Shown: positions 33,037-41,819 of the stretch, one piece after another
Layout: each line of letters begins with the position of its first letter
Numbering within the stretch: position 1 is the first letter of the stretch
Assembly: GCF_000312425.1 (NCBI RefSeq)
Contig: NZ_HE997181.1
Location: 5,317,788 to 5,381,787 of the forward strand
Source of the DNA: Reyranella massiliensis 521
GTDB taxonomy: Bacteria > Pseudomonadota > Alphaproteobacteria > Reyranellales > Reyranellaceae
Direction of reading: 5' to 3'
DNA length: 64,000 nucleotides
Program-made: the position numbers and the translations under genes
The notes under the pieces: model-generated
The model's input: only the letters and a program-made list of their open reading frames with translations
The model's database searches: none
What the model was told of the DNA's origin: nothing

Positions 33037-33936
33037 GTGAACGAACAAGGGCAAGCTGAAGGCCAAGCTACCGGGGGGCAGGCCCCGCGTAAACCGCCGC
33101 TGGAGGCGGGGCTGCATATTGTTGCCACGCCGATCGGTAACATGGGCGACATCACGCTGCGTGCACTCGATGTTCTGCGCGCCGCCGACCTGATCGCTTG
33201 CGAGGATACCCGCGTGTTCGCCAAGCTCGCCAGCCACTATGGCATCGCCGTTCCGACCGTGGCCTATAGCGATGCCACGCAGGACGCCGCCGAGCCGCGG
33301 ATCGTGCGGGCGCTGGCGTCCGGCAAGCGCGTGGCGCTGGTTTCCGACGCCGGCATGCCGTTGATCTCCGATCCCGGATATCGGCTGGTCCGCGCCGCGC
33401 TGGCGGGTGGCTACACGGTGAGTTCCGCGCCGGGGGCCTCGGCCGTGCCGATGGCGCTGGCGCTTTCCGGCCTGCCGACGGATCGCTTCTTCTTCGCCGG
33501 GTTCCTGCCGGCCAAACCGACGGAGCGCCGCCGGGCGATCGGCGAAGCCGGTTCAGTGCCGTCGACCCTGGTCTTCTTCGAAGCCCCGCACCGGCTTGCC
33601 GAGTCGCTGCAGGATCTCGCCGAACTGCTGGGCGACCGACCGGCTGCGGTGGCGCGTGAACTCACGAAACTGTTCGAGGAAGTGCGCCGCGCTCCGTTGC
33701 ACGAGTTGGCGGCGTACTATGCCCGCCATCCCGATGTGAGAGGCGAGATCGTGATCGTGATCGGCCCGCCTTCCGAAGAGACGGCGCGGAGTGGCGAAAC
33801 GATCGACGCTGCATTGCGCACGGCGATGGAAGGCGCTTCAGTAAAGGACGCCGCAGCCGAAGTGGCGGCGCGTTATGGACTCAAGCGCCGTGACGTCTAT
33901 GCCCGGGCGCTGGAACTGAAGCGGGGTGCCGCATGA
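33037..33936 (+). CDS. rsmI: 16S rRNA (cytidine-2'-O)-methyltransferase
   Basis: RsmI methylates C1402 of 16S rRNA in the decoding centre. The 299-residue protein shows LHIVATPIGNMGDITLRALDVLRAADLIACEDTR, HYGIAVPTVAYSDATQ, RVALVSDAGMPLISDPGYRLV and SSAPGASAVPMALALSGLPTDRFFFAGFLP, all family signatures. A 28-residue N-terminal extension precedes them. The start is GTG 33037 with GGAAACGGAC upstream. It overlaps or abuts yraN, as in most proteobacteria. Confidence 0.96.
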   Translation: MNEQGQAEGQATGGQAPRKPPLEAGLHIVATPIGNMGDITLRALDVLRAADLIACEDTRVFAKLASHYGIAVPTVAYSDATQDAAEPRIVRALASGKRVALVSDAGMPLISDPGYRLVRAALAGGYTVSSAPGASAVPMALALSGLPTDRFFFAGFLPAKPTERRRAIGEAGSVPSTLVFFEAPHRLAESLQDLAELLGDRPAAVARELTKLFEEVRRAPLHELAAYYARHPDVRGEIVIVIGPPSEETARSGETIDAALRTAMEGASVKDAAAEVAARYGLKRRDVYARALELKRGAA

Positions 33937-33946
33937 GTATTGTCGG

Positions 33947-34312
33947 ATGACTGTGGAGGCGCGCCAGCGGGCCCATCGGCTGGGCCATGCCGCGGAATGG
34001 CGCGCGGTGTGGCGGCTCCGGATCGCGGGTTATACGATCCTGGCGCGACGCTACAAGACGCGCCTGGGCGAGATCGATATCGTGGCGCGGCGCGGCAACG
34101 TGCTGGCTTTCGTCGAGGTGAAGGCGCGTCGGCAGACGACGGCCGCCGCCGAGGCGCTGGGACAGCGGCAGTTCGGCCGGGTGGCGCGTTCCGCCAGCCT
34201 GTTCCTGGCAGAGCATCCGCGCCATGCGGCCTGCGCCGTACGTTTCGACGCCGTGCTGGTGGGCGGTCTGTGGCCGCGCCATCTGCCGGACGTCTGGCAA
34301 CCGCCGGAGTGA
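33947..34312 (+). CDS. yraN: UPF0102 (YraN) family endonuclease-like protein
   Basis: The 121-residue protein has the Holliday-junction-resolvase/restriction-nuclease-like core AEWRAVWRLRIAGYTILARRYKTRLGEIDIVARRGNVLAFVEVKARRQTT, in which the Asp and Glu-Val-Lys residues are the predicted metal site. Its biological role is unclear. ATG 33947 (MTVEARQRAH) is assumed; a GTG at 33926 inside rsmI would add seven residues, and neither has a strong Shine-Dalgarno. It lies between rsmI and the SirB1-like gene. Confidence 0.9.
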   Translation: MTVEARQRAHRLGHAAEWRAVWRLRIAGYTILARRYKTRLGEIDIVARRGNVLAFVEVKARRQTTAAAEALGQRQFGRVARSASLFLAEHPRHAACAVRFDAVLVGGLWPRHLPDVWQPPE

Positions 34313-34315
34313 CAT

Positions 34316-35161
34316 GTGGCGGACTCCGAGCATCATAATCAACAAGGCCTTTCGCGGCTGCGCGATCTCTGCGCCGGCGACGGCGACCGGCTGGATCTGC
34401 TCGAGGCGGGCTTTGCGCTGAGTACACTGCATGCAGCGGAGAGCCTCGATCTCGTGCCGTTCCGCCAGCATGTCGCGTCGATGGCCGATGCCGTCGCCGA
34501 TCTGGTGCGCCGGCGTGGCCCGGCGCCGGAGATGTTGGCCGAGGTCATCGCGCGCGCCTATGCCTATCGTGGCGACAGTGAAACTTACGACGATCTGCAG
34601 AATGCCGATCTCGTGCGGGTCATCGAGCGGCGCAAGGGTCTGCCGGTGGCGTTGTCGATCCTCTACCTGCACGTCGCGCGCGCTCAGGCATGGCAGGCGG
34701 AAGGGCTGGCCTTTCCGGGCCATTTCCTGATCCGCATCGGCATCGATGGCGCGCGGCATGTCATCGATCCCTTCCATGAAGGCAGCGTGCGCGATGCGGC
34801 GGAGCTTCGCTCCTTGCTGCAACAGGTGCTGGGCCCCGACGCCGAGCTGCAACCCAGCCATTTCGATCCCGTATCCGATCGCGACGTGCTGCTCCGTCTG
34901 GAGAACAATGTGCGGCTGCGGCTGGCCAAGCGCGAAGACTGGGCGCAGGCAGCGCGCTCGCTCGACCGTATGCTGGCGATTGCGCCGGACCGTGCCGATC
35001 TGCTGTTCGAGGCGGGCCAGCTCAATGCCCGGCTCGACAAGCGCCGGGCCGCCATTGCCGCCTACGAGCGCCTGCTCGGTCTCGGGGAGGGGACAAGCGA
35101 TCCCGAACTGCGCCGTCGCGCCGCGATCCTGTTGCAGGAACTGCGTCGCGGCCTTAACTGA
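34316..35161 (+). CDS. SirB1-family transglutaminase-like/TPR protein
   Basis: The 281-residue protein has the SirB1/UPF0162 N-terminal transglutaminase-like fold (ESLDLVPFRQHVASMADAV..YDDLQNADLVRVIERRKGLPVALSILYLHVARAQAWQAEGLAFPGHFLIRI) and a C-terminal TPR pair (EDWAQAARSLDRMLAIAPDRADLLFEAGQLNARLDKRRAAIAAYERLL). A catalytic cysteine is not apparent where transglutaminases have it, so an enzymatic role is unlikely. The start is GTG 34316, 3 nt after yraN. Confidence 0.88.
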   Translation: MADSEHHNQQGLSRLRDLCAGDGDRLDLLEAGFALSTLHAAESLDLVPFRQHVASMADAVADLVRRRGPAPEMLAEVIARAYAYRGDSETYDDLQNADLVRVIERRKGLPVALSILYLHVARAQAWQAEGLAFPGHFLIRIGIDGARHVIDPFHEGSVRDAAELRSLLQQVLGPDAELQPSHFDPVSDRDVLLRLENNVRLRLAKREDWAQAARSLDRMLAIAPDRADLLFEAGQLNARLDKRRAAIAAYERLLGLGEGTSDPELRRRAAILLQELRRGLN

Positions 35162-35223
35162 AGCCTGCGGCGCGTTTGGCGTCGTCACCACCTCCTTCCT
35201 TATCGATTGCGCAAGGAAATCTC

Positions 35224-36195
35224 ATGAAGCTCAAGGTCGCCATTCAGATGGACCATGTGTCGACGATCGACATCGACGGCGACTCGACCTTTGTGTTGGG
35301 ACTGGAGGCGGAACGGCGTGGCTACGAGGTTTGGCACTATACGCCGCCGGACCTGATCTTCCGCGACCGCAAGGTGCTGGCACGCGCCCAGCCGATGAAG
35401 CTCCGGCGCGAGAAGGGCAATCATTTCACGCTGGGAGCGCCCGAAATGCTCGACCTTTCCAAGGTCGACGTCGTGCTGCTGCGTCAGGACCCGCCCTTCG
35501 ACATGTCCTACATCACGACGACGCATCTCCTGGAGCATGTACATCCCAAGACGCTGGTGGTGAACGATCCGGCGAGCGTTCGGAACGCACCGGAAAAGCT
35601 CTACGTCACGCACTTCGACGGCGTGATGCCGCCGACCCTGATCACCTCCGACGTTCGCGCCATTCGTGAGTTCCGTGACGAACACAAGGACATCATCCTG
35701 AAGCCGCTGTTCGGCAATGGCGGCGCCGGTGTCTTTCGGGTCCGGCCCGACGATGAGAACTTCGCGTCGCTGCTCGAGATGTTCTCGCAGAAGAGCCGCG
35801 AGCCGGTGATCGCCCAACGTTACCTGCCGGAGGTCCGCAAGGGCGACAAGCGGATCATCCTGATCGACGGCAAGGCGGTCGGCGCTATTGATCGTGTACC
35901 GGCAGCCGGCGAGGCGCGTTCCAACATGCATGTCGGCGGCAAGGCGGTGAAGGCGTCGCTCACCAAGCGCGACATCGAGCTTTGCGAGACGATCGGGCCC
36001 GAGCTTGCCAGGCGCGGACTGATCTTCGTTGGAATCGACGTCATCGGTGACTATCTCACCGAGATCAACGTCACGTCGCCGACGGGCCTGCAACAGATCA
36101 ACCGTTTCGATGGCGTTTCTCTGGAGGCCCAGATCTGGGACCGCATCGAGGTCCGCTACCAGGAAACCCGCGACCCGCAGAGGGAGAAGAAGTAA
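35224..36195 (+). CDS. gshB: Glutathione synthase
   Basis: GshB joins gamma-glutamylcysteine and glycine with ATP. The 323-residue protein begins MKLKVAIQMDHVSTIDIDGDSTFVLGLEAERRGYEVWHYTPPDL and has the ATP-grasp elements IILKPLFGNGGAGVFRV, VIAQRYLPEVRKGDKRIILIDG and the Mg-binding EINVTSPTGLQQIN. The flanking rsmI-yraN cluster is a typical alphaproteobacterial gshB neighbourhood. An AAGGAAA sequence lies upstream. Its TAA overlaps the ATG of the ankyrin gene (TAATG). Confidence 0.97.
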   Translation: MKLKVAIQMDHVSTIDIDGDSTFVLGLEAERRGYEVWHYTPPDLIFRDRKVLARAQPMKLRREKGNHFTLGAPEMLDLSKVDVVLLRQDPPFDMSYITTTHLLEHVHPKTLVVNDPASVRNAPEKLYVTHFDGVMPPTLITSDVRAIREFRDEHKDIILKPLFGNGGAGVFRVRPDDENFASLLEMFSQKSREPVIAQRYLPEVRKGDKRIILIDGKAVGAIDRVPAAGEARSNMHVGGKAVKASLTKRDIELCETIGPELARRGLIFVGIDVIGDYLTEINVTSPTGLQQINRFDGVSLEAQIWDRIEVRYQETRDPQREKK

Positions 36196-36761
36196 TGATT
36201 CGACGTATGTTCGTTTGTGGTTTCGCGGCGTCGCTTGCAGTCCTGTCTGCCGGCGCTGCGACAGCTCAAACCGACATCTTCGCCATGAAGCCGATTGCGA
36301 AGGCCGTACTCGAGGGCGACGAGGAAAAGGTACGCCAAGCGCTGCTCAGGAACGAGAACCCGAACCAGACTGCCAACAACGGCACACCCTTGTTGATCGT
36401 GGCGGTGCAGTCCGGCTCCATTCCCGTCGTCGAGACCCTGCTGAAGGGTGGGGCGATCGTCGATATCGCCGATCGCGAAAGCTACACGGCGTTGATGCGG
36501 GCTACCGAGAAGAACGATGTCGACATCGCCGAGATCCTGCTGCGGCGGAACGCCAGCACGCGGCCGCAGAACCGGCAGGGGCAGACGGCCCTGATGATCG
36601 CGTCGGGGCGGGGCTACACCGAGATCGTCAAGCTGCTGCTCGACAAGAAGGCCGACCCCAACATGCGCGACTTCACGGGCCGTTCGGCCTTGAGCTATGC
36701 CAAGCAGAACAATCGCGGCTCCGTCGAAGCGATGCTGCGCCGCGCCGGCGCCAAGGAATGA
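36195..36761 (+). CDS. Exported ankyrin-repeat protein
   Basis: The 188-residue protein has a cleavable signal peptide (MIRRMFVCGFAASLAVLSAGAATAQ, cleavage after about residue 25) and four ankyrin repeats, including NNGTPLLIVAVQSGSIPVVETLLKGGA, ESYTALMRATEKNDVDIAEILLRRNA and QGQTALMIASGRGYTEIVKLLLDKKA. It should be a periplasmic protein-binding scaffold. It starts within the gshB stop codon and ends by overlapping arfB (ATGA), so all three are translationally linked. Confidence 0.9.
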   Translation: MIRRMFVCGFAASLAVLSAGAATAQTDIFAMKPIAKAVLEGDEEKVRQALLRNENPNQTANNGTPLLIVAVQSGSIPVVETLLKGGAIVDIADRESYTALMRATEKNDVDIAEILLRRNASTRPQNRQGQTALMIASGRGYTEIVKLLLDKKADPNMRDFTGRSALSYAKQNNRGSVEAMLRRAGAKE

Positions 36762-37201
36762 CGGCTGCCGTCGGGACCGCGCCGCTGCGGATCACCGGCG
36801 GCCTCAGCATCGATCCGGCCGAAATTCAGGAGAGCTTCGTCCGCGCCGCCGGTCCGGGCGGGCAGCACGTCAACACGACCTCGACGGCGGTGCAGCTGCG
36901 CTTCGACGTGCGCCGCTCGCCATCGCTGCCCGAAGCGGTGCGGCAGCGGCTGGAGCGGCTGGCCGGCCGGCGGCTGACGCGGGACGGCGTGATCGTGCTG
37001 GTGGCGCAGGGCCAGCGCAGCCAGCTGCGCAATCGCGAAGAAGCCCTGGCCCGCCTGATCGAGCTGATCCGCGAGGCGGCCCGCCCGCCGGTTCCCCGCA
37101 AGAAGACCAAGCCCACCAAGGCCAGCAAGCGCCGCCGGGTCGACGACAAGAAGCACCATGGCGCGATCAAGTCCCTGCGGCGCAAAGGGCCGGAGGATTA
37201 G
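36758..37201 (+). CDS. arfB: Alternative ribosome-rescue factor ArfB (YaeJ, peptidyl-tRNA hydrolase)
   Basis: The 147-residue protein has a single RF-1-like domain with the catalytic GGQ in FVRAAGPGGQHVNTTSTAVQLRFDV and a basic C-terminal tail (RKKTKPTKASKRRRVDDKKHHGAIKSLRRKG) that in ArfB enters the empty mRNA channel of stalled ribosomes. There is no codon-recognition domain, separating it from RF1/RF2. The ATG overlaps the ankyrin gene's stop codon. Length fits the family. Confidence 0.95.
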   Translation: MTAAVGTAPLRITGGLSIDPAEIQESFVRAAGPGGQHVNTTSTAVQLRFDVRRSPSLPEAVRQRLERLAGRRLTRDGVIVLVAQGQRSQLRNREEALARLIELIREAARPPVPRKKTKPTKASKRRRVDDKKHHGAIKSLRRKGPED

Positions 37202-37255
37202 CTTCCGGCCGCGCCGGTCATGCTAGGGTCGCTATCCTAATCAGGAGGTGGCCGG

Positions 37256-38659
37256 ATGGCTGATGTTCGCAAGGAAACCGACAGCCTGGGTGAGGTGAGC
37301 GTTCCGGCTGACAAGCTCTGGGGCGCACAGACGCAGCGCTCGCTGGAGCATTTCAGCATCGGCAAGGACCTAATCCCGCGCGAGATGATCACCGCCTATG
37401 CGACGCTCAAGAAGGCCTGCGCCAACGCCAACCATGCCGGCAAGCGCCTGGACGACACGGCGCACAAGCTGATCGTGCAGGCCTGCGACGAGATCCTGGC
37501 CGGCCAGCATCACGACATGTTCCCGCTGCACGTCTGGATGACCGGCAGCGGCACGCAGTTCAACATGAACGTGAACGAGGTGATCTCCAATCGCTGCTGC
37601 CAGATCGCGGGAACGCCGCTCGGCTCCAAGAAGCCGGTGCATCCCAACGATCACGTGAACATGTCACAATCCTCGAACGACACGTTCCCTTCCGCCATGT
37701 ACGTCGCCGCGGCCGTGAACACGGCGGAGCGGCTGCTGCCGGCGGTCAAGGCGATGCGCGATGCCATCGCCGCCAAGGCCAAGGAATGGGACGGTATCGT
37801 CAAGATCGGCCGCACCCACATGCAGGACGCGACGCCGATCACGCTCGGCCAGGAGTGGTCGGGCTATGCCGGCATGCTGTCGGACAATGTCGGGCGGATC
37901 GAAGATGCGCTGAAGGACGTCTATCACCTGGCGCTGGGCGGCACGGCGGTCGGCACCGGCATCAATGCGGCTCCCGGCTTTGCCGAGGCAGGGGCGGCGG
38001 AGATCGCCAAGCTCACCGGACTGCCCTTCGTCAGCGCCCCCAACAAGTTCACCGTGCAGGGCGCGCATGACGCGCTGGTGCAGCTCTCCGGCTCGTTCCG
38101 CACGCTCGCGGTCTCGCTCTACAAGATCGCCAACGACATAAGGCTGATGTCCTGCGGCCCGCGTGCCGGCTTTGCCGAACTCGAGATTCCCGAGAACGAG
38201 CCGGGCTCGTCGATCATGCCGGGCAAGGTCAATCCGACCCAGGCCGAGGCCCTCACCATGATCGCCGTCCAGGTCATGGCCAACGACGTGGCGGTGGGCT
38301 TCGGCGGCGCCGGCGGCTATCTAGAGATGAACGTCTACAAGCCGCTGATGATCTACAACATCGCCCACTCGATCACGCTGATGACCGATGGCTGCGACAA
38401 CTTCCGCAAGTACCTGATCGAGGGCACCAGGCCCAACCTCAAGAAGATCAAGGAATATGTCGAGCGCTCGCTGATGCTGGTGACGGCGCTGGCGCCGGTG
38501 ATCGGCTACGACAAGGCTTCGCAGATCGCCCACTACGCCACCGACCACGACCTCACCTTGAAGCAGGCCGCGCTGAAGCTGGGCTTCGTGAGCGAGGCCG
38601 AGTTCGATCGCGTCGTCGATCCCTCGAAGATGGTGCATCCCTACGTGGCGAAGGGGTGA
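37256..38659 (+). CDS. fumC: Class II fumarate hydratase
   Basis: The 467-residue iron-independent fumarase of the TCA cycle shows DSLGEVSVPADKLWGAQTQRSLEHF, VWMTGSGTQFNMNVNEVISN, NDHVNMSQSSNDTFPSAM, KIGRTHMQDATPITLGQEWSGYA and the signature GSSIMPGKVNPTQAEALTM. Length is normal. A strong AGGAGGT lies just before the ATG at 37256. It converges with the ThrE-like gene; 9 nt separate the stop codons and no terminator hairpin is evident there. Confidence 0.98.
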   Translation: MADVRKETDSLGEVSVPADKLWGAQTQRSLEHFSIGKDLIPREMITAYATLKKACANANHAGKRLDDTAHKLIVQACDEILAGQHHDMFPLHVWMTGSGTQFNMNVNEVISNRCCQIAGTPLGSKKPVHPNDHVNMSQSSNDTFPSAMYVAAAVNTAERLLPAVKAMRDAIAAKAKEWDGIVKIGRTHMQDATPITLGQEWSGYAGMLSDNVGRIEDALKDVYHLALGGTAVGTGINAAPGFAEAGAAEIAKLTGLPFVSAPNKFTVQGAHDALVQLSGSFRTLAVSLYKIANDIRLMSCGPRAGFAELEIPENEPGSSIMPGKVNPTQAEALTMIAVQVMANDVAVGFGGAGGYLEMNVYKPLMIYNIAHSITLMTDGCDNFRKYLIEGTRPNLKKIKEYVERSLMLVTALAPVIGYDKASQIAHYATDHDLTLKQAALKLGFVSEAEFDRVVDPSKMVHPYVAKG

Positions 38660-38668
38660 CGACGCGCT

Positions 38669-39895
38669 TTATCGTTCCACGATCCAGTGCCTTTCCGTCG
38701 CAAAGCGTGCGGCGGCAAGGCCCAGGGCCATCGCTCCGATGACGAAGCAACAGATGGCGCCGGCCTCGACGGCCGCCAGCACCTCGCCCTGATTCAGCAG
38801 CACAATGGTGCGGAAAGCATAGATGCCGGGCGTCATGATGATGATGCCGGGCACGGTGAGGGCGATCCGGGGCACGTGCAGCTCGGCCCGTGCGACCGAG
38901 GCCAGCAGCCCCACCGCCAGGGCCCCCAGGAAGGTAGCGGGCGGCAGGCTCATGCCGAGATCGTGCAGTGCCAGCCGCAGTTCGTTGCCGGCGAGCGAGA
39001 GCAGCCCCACTGCCAGCACGGTGCGAAGCCGGCTGTTGTAGAGCAGCGCGAAGCCGCAGCCGCCGGCGAAGCTCGCCAGCGCGCGCCAAAACAGGGTCAT
39101 GGGCTCTATGCCATGGCCGGGTGCAGGTGGAGGGACCGAGGGCAGGTTCGCAACGTCGGCCACCACGGACAGGCCGAAGGCGGCGGCCAGCAGGATCATC
39201 AGTGCATAGAAGAGGCGCGCCATGCCGGCCGTGATCTGGTGCTGCACCAGATCGAGCAGGGCGGCGACCAGCGGGAAGCCGGGCACCAGGAAGAGAGCGG
39301 ACGAGATGAAGCCCACGGCAAGGGCGCTCGAGAAGCCGCGCCCTGCGATGGCGAACACGATCAGGCAGTAGAGGCCCGACGCCAGCAGGGCGGCGAAGGC
39401 GCTGACGGCATATTGATTGAGCCGTCGGCGGAAGAGCAGGGCACGCGACGCCTGACCGACCGCACCAGCCACCATTGCCGCGCCAGTGCCCAGCAGGTCG
39501 CCGCCGTTGAGATAGGAGAAGGCCGCCGAGGCAAGGCCGATCGCCGCGGCCACGGTCGCGATGGAATGCAGCGGTCCCTCGGCCTCGATGCGGTCGAGGT
39601 CGTTGGCGAGCTTTTGGGCAGTAAGAGCGCCGCGATCATCGCGGGCCAGGGTTTCGAGGGCGTGGATGCGCGCGGCATCGATGCCGGGCGGCGCGATCTC
39701 CGTCGCGAGTGTCGTGGCGCGGCCCTGCTGCCAGGCCGTCGCGGTCATGCCGCCCAGCGTGATGTGCAGGGCCAGCCGCTCGACGCCGAGCCGCGTGGCC
39801 AGCAGGTCCATGGCCTGGCGCACGCGGAAGGCGGTGTCGCCGGCGCGCATCATCATCGCACCGAACCGCAGGAGGACGGGCAGGGCGTCGGTCAT
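38669..39895 (-). CDS. Threonine/serine exporter (ThrE family)
   Basis: The 408-residue inner-membrane protein combines the soluble/ThrE N-terminal region (LRFGAMMMRAGDTAFRVRQAMDLLATRLGVERLALHITLGGMTAT) with about ten membrane helices, the first group in residues 115-250 and the second (DUF3815/ThrE_2-like) in 275-400, with the FLVPGFPLVAALLDLVQ and TVPGIIIMTPGIYAFRTI motifs. ThrE exports threonine and serine by proton antiport. ATG 39895 was chosen over longer options. It is 22 nt downstream of mqo. Confidence 0.88.
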   Translation of the reverse strand: MTDALPVLLRFGAMMMRAGDTAFRVRQAMDLLATRLGVERLALHITLGGMTATAWQQGRATTLATEIAPPGIDAARIHALETLARDDRGALTAQKLANDLDRIEAEGPLHSIATVAAAIGLASAAFSYLNGGDLLGTGAAMVAGAVGQASRALLFRRRLNQYAVSAFAALLASGLYCLIVFAIAGRGFSSALAVGFISSALFLVPGFPLVAALLDLVQHQITAGMARLFYALMILLAAAFGLSVVADVANLPSVPPPAPGHGIEPMTLFWRALASFAGGCGFALLYNSRLRTVLAVGLLSLAGNELRLALHDLGMSLPPATFLGALAVGLLASVARAELHVPRIALTVPGIIIMTPGIYAFRTIVLLNQGEVLAAVEAGAICCFVIGAMALGLAAARFATERHWIVER

Positions 39896-39917
39896 GGGAC
39901 CAGCCGGGCCGCGGACA

Positions 39918-41411
39918 TCAGACGGTGCGCAGGCCCAGCACCTCGGCGGTTTCCTTGCGCACGCGCTCGACGAGGGCGGCATCGGTCTTCAGGTCGTGGC
40001 CGTAGGAAGGGATCATCTCCTTGAGCTTGGGCACCCAGTGGCCGACGAGCTCCTTGTGGAAGCAGTTCTCCAGCATGTGGACCATGATCCAGACGGCGGT
40101 CGAGGCGCCGGGCGACGCGCCGAGCAGCGCCACGATGCTCGAATCGGCGGAGTGCACGATGTCGGTGCCGAACTCGAGCTTGCCGGTGTGCAGCGCGTCC
40201 TTGCGGATGATCTGCACCCGCTGGCCGGCAACGTCAAACTCCCAGTCCTTCTCGTCGAGGCTGGGATAGAACTCGCGCAGCGCCTTGAAGCGATGGCTGT
40301 CGCTCTGCAGCACCTGACCGACGAGATACTCTTCCAGCGGAAAGTTGTCGCGCCCCACCGCCAGCAGAGGCAGCAGATTGTCCGGCCGCACCGACTTCAG
40401 CAAATCAAGCGCCGAACCGTGTTTCAGGAACTTGGTCGAGAAGCCGGCATAGGGTCCGAACAGCAGCCAGCGCTTGCCGTCGATGATGCGGGTGTCGAGA
40501 TGCGGCACCGACATCGGCGGCGTGCCGGTCGCTGCCATGCCGTAGACCTTGGCGTTGTGGCGGTCGGCGATCTCGGGCTTGCCGCAGCGCAGCCAGATGC
40601 CGCTCACGGGGAAGCCCGCGAAACCGTGAGCCTCGGGGATGTCCGACTTCTGCAGGAGCGAAATGGCTGCGCCGCCGGCGCCGAGGAAGACATACTTGGC
40701 GCCGATGCGGCGTTTCTCGCCGGTCTTCTCGTCGGTGACGTCGACCTGCCAGCCGCCATCCGACCGGCGATGCAGATCGGTGACCTCGTGATTGAAGTGG
40801 ATGTCGAAGCCGTCCTGGCGGCGAAGATAGGCGAGCAGGGCGGAGGTGAGGGCGCCATAGTTCACGTCGGCGCCGGTCACCATGCGGGTGGCCGCGACCG
40901 GCTGTGCGGGATCGCGACCCTCCATGATCAGGGGCGCCCACTCGGCGATCTGCCTGTGGTCCTCGGAATATTCCATGCCGCGATAGCAGTGATGGGCGCT
41001 CATCGTGGCGTGACGCTTCTTCAGGAACGCGACGCGGTCGGCGCCGGTGATGAAGCTCATGTGCGGGACGGGATGGATGAAGGCGTCGGCCGACGAGATG
41101 GCACCCTTGCGGATGAGGTACGACCAGAATTGGCGCGACATGTCGAACTCGACATTGACCTCAAGCGCCTTGGCGATGTCGACGCTGCCGTCGGGCCGCT
41201 GTGGCGTGTAGTTCAGCTCGCAGTTGGCGGCGTGGCCCGTGCCGGCATTGTTCCAGGCAGCCGAGCTTTCCTGTGCTTCGCCCGGCAGACGTTCGACGAT
41301 CTCGAGCCGGAGGTGCGGCTGAAGCTCCTTCAGGAAGGTCGCCAGCGTCATGCTCATGATGCCGGCGCCGACCAGAACGACATCGGCGTCGTCAGGTTCT
41401 TTCTCTGCCAT
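39918..41411 (-). CDS. mqo: Malate:quinone oxidoreductase
   Basis: Mqo is a peripheral membrane FAD enzyme that oxidises malate to oxaloacetate and passes electrons to quinone. The 497-residue protein has the FAD-binding VVLVGAGIMSMTLATFLKELQPHLRLEIVERL, the family motif SSAAWNNAGTGHAANCELNYTPQ, SFITGADRVAFLKKRHATMSAHHCYRGMEYSED and C-terminal LLGASPGASTAVWIMVHMLENCF. It is 15 nt downstream of the cupin gene. With fumC in the same region it completes fumarate to oxaloacetate. Confidence 0.97.
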   Translation of the reverse strand: MAEKEPDDADVVLVGAGIMSMTLATFLKELQPHLRLEIVERLPGEAQESSAAWNNAGTGHAANCELNYTPQRPDGSVDIAKALEVNVEFDMSRQFWSYLIRKGAISSADAFIHPVPHMSFITGADRVAFLKKRHATMSAHHCYRGMEYSEDHRQIAEWAPLIMEGRDPAQPVAATRMVTGADVNYGALTSALLAYLRRQDGFDIHFNHEVTDLHRRSDGGWQVDVTDEKTGEKRRIGAKYVFLGAGGAAISLLQKSDIPEAHGFAGFPVSGIWLRCGKPEIADRHNAKVYGMAATGTPPMSVPHLDTRIIDGKRWLLFGPYAGFSTKFLKHGSALDLLKSVRPDNLLPLLAVGRDNFPLEEYLVGQVLQSDSHRFKALREFYPSLDEKDWEFDVAGQRVQIIRKDALHTGKLEFGTDIVHSADSSIVALLGASPGASTAVWIMVHMLENCFHKELVGHWVPKLKEMIPSYGHDLKTDAALVERVRKETAEVLGLRTV

Positions 41412-41426
41412 CGAAATCTCCCGACC

Positions 41427-41819
41427 TTATTTCTGTTGGTTTCGTTTGAAGGGTACGGCCGCGTCCTTGGCCAGGATGACGTAGAGCCGGCGCCACGGCT
41501 GGTCGTCGACCAGCTTCCAGGTGTGGCCGCCGCCGGCCGTATCCTCGGCCAGCAGGACATCGCCCGGCGTCAGGACGAAGCGCTCGCCGGACCGGGTCAT
41601 GAATTCGAGCGTACCGCTCAGGGTGATCACGAGCTGGCGGACCGGAGCGGTGTGCCAGGCGAGCGTGCCGCCTGCGCGTGTTTCCTGAAAGGAAGCCGTC
41701 GCCGTGCCGATCTTGCCGCTCAGCAAGTCGCCATGGGTCCCCGGCGTCAGTTCGATCGAGCCTTCTTCGAAATGGGAGTTCTGGTCCTCACCCGTCCATA
41801 TCCGCACGCACCGAATCAT
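41427..41819 (-). CDS. Small cupin-domain protein
   Basis: The 130-residue protein has one cupin barrel: TASFQETRAGGTLAWHTAPVRQLVITLSGTLEFMTRSG and FVLTPGDVLLAEDTAGGGHTWKLVDDQPWRRLYVIL carry the two cupin motifs, with metal-binding His residues partly present. Its catalytic or binding role is unknown. It starts at ATG 41819, overlapping the 3' end of the upstream hypothetical gene by 32 nt, and precedes mqo by 15 nt. Confidence 0.85.
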   Translation of the reverse strand: MIRCVRIWTGEDQNSHFEEGSIELTPGTHGDLLSGKIGTATASFQETRAGGTLAWHTAPVRQLVITLSGTLEFMTRSGERFVLTPGDVLLAEDTAGGGHTWKLVDDQPWRRLYVILAKDAAVPFKRNQQK

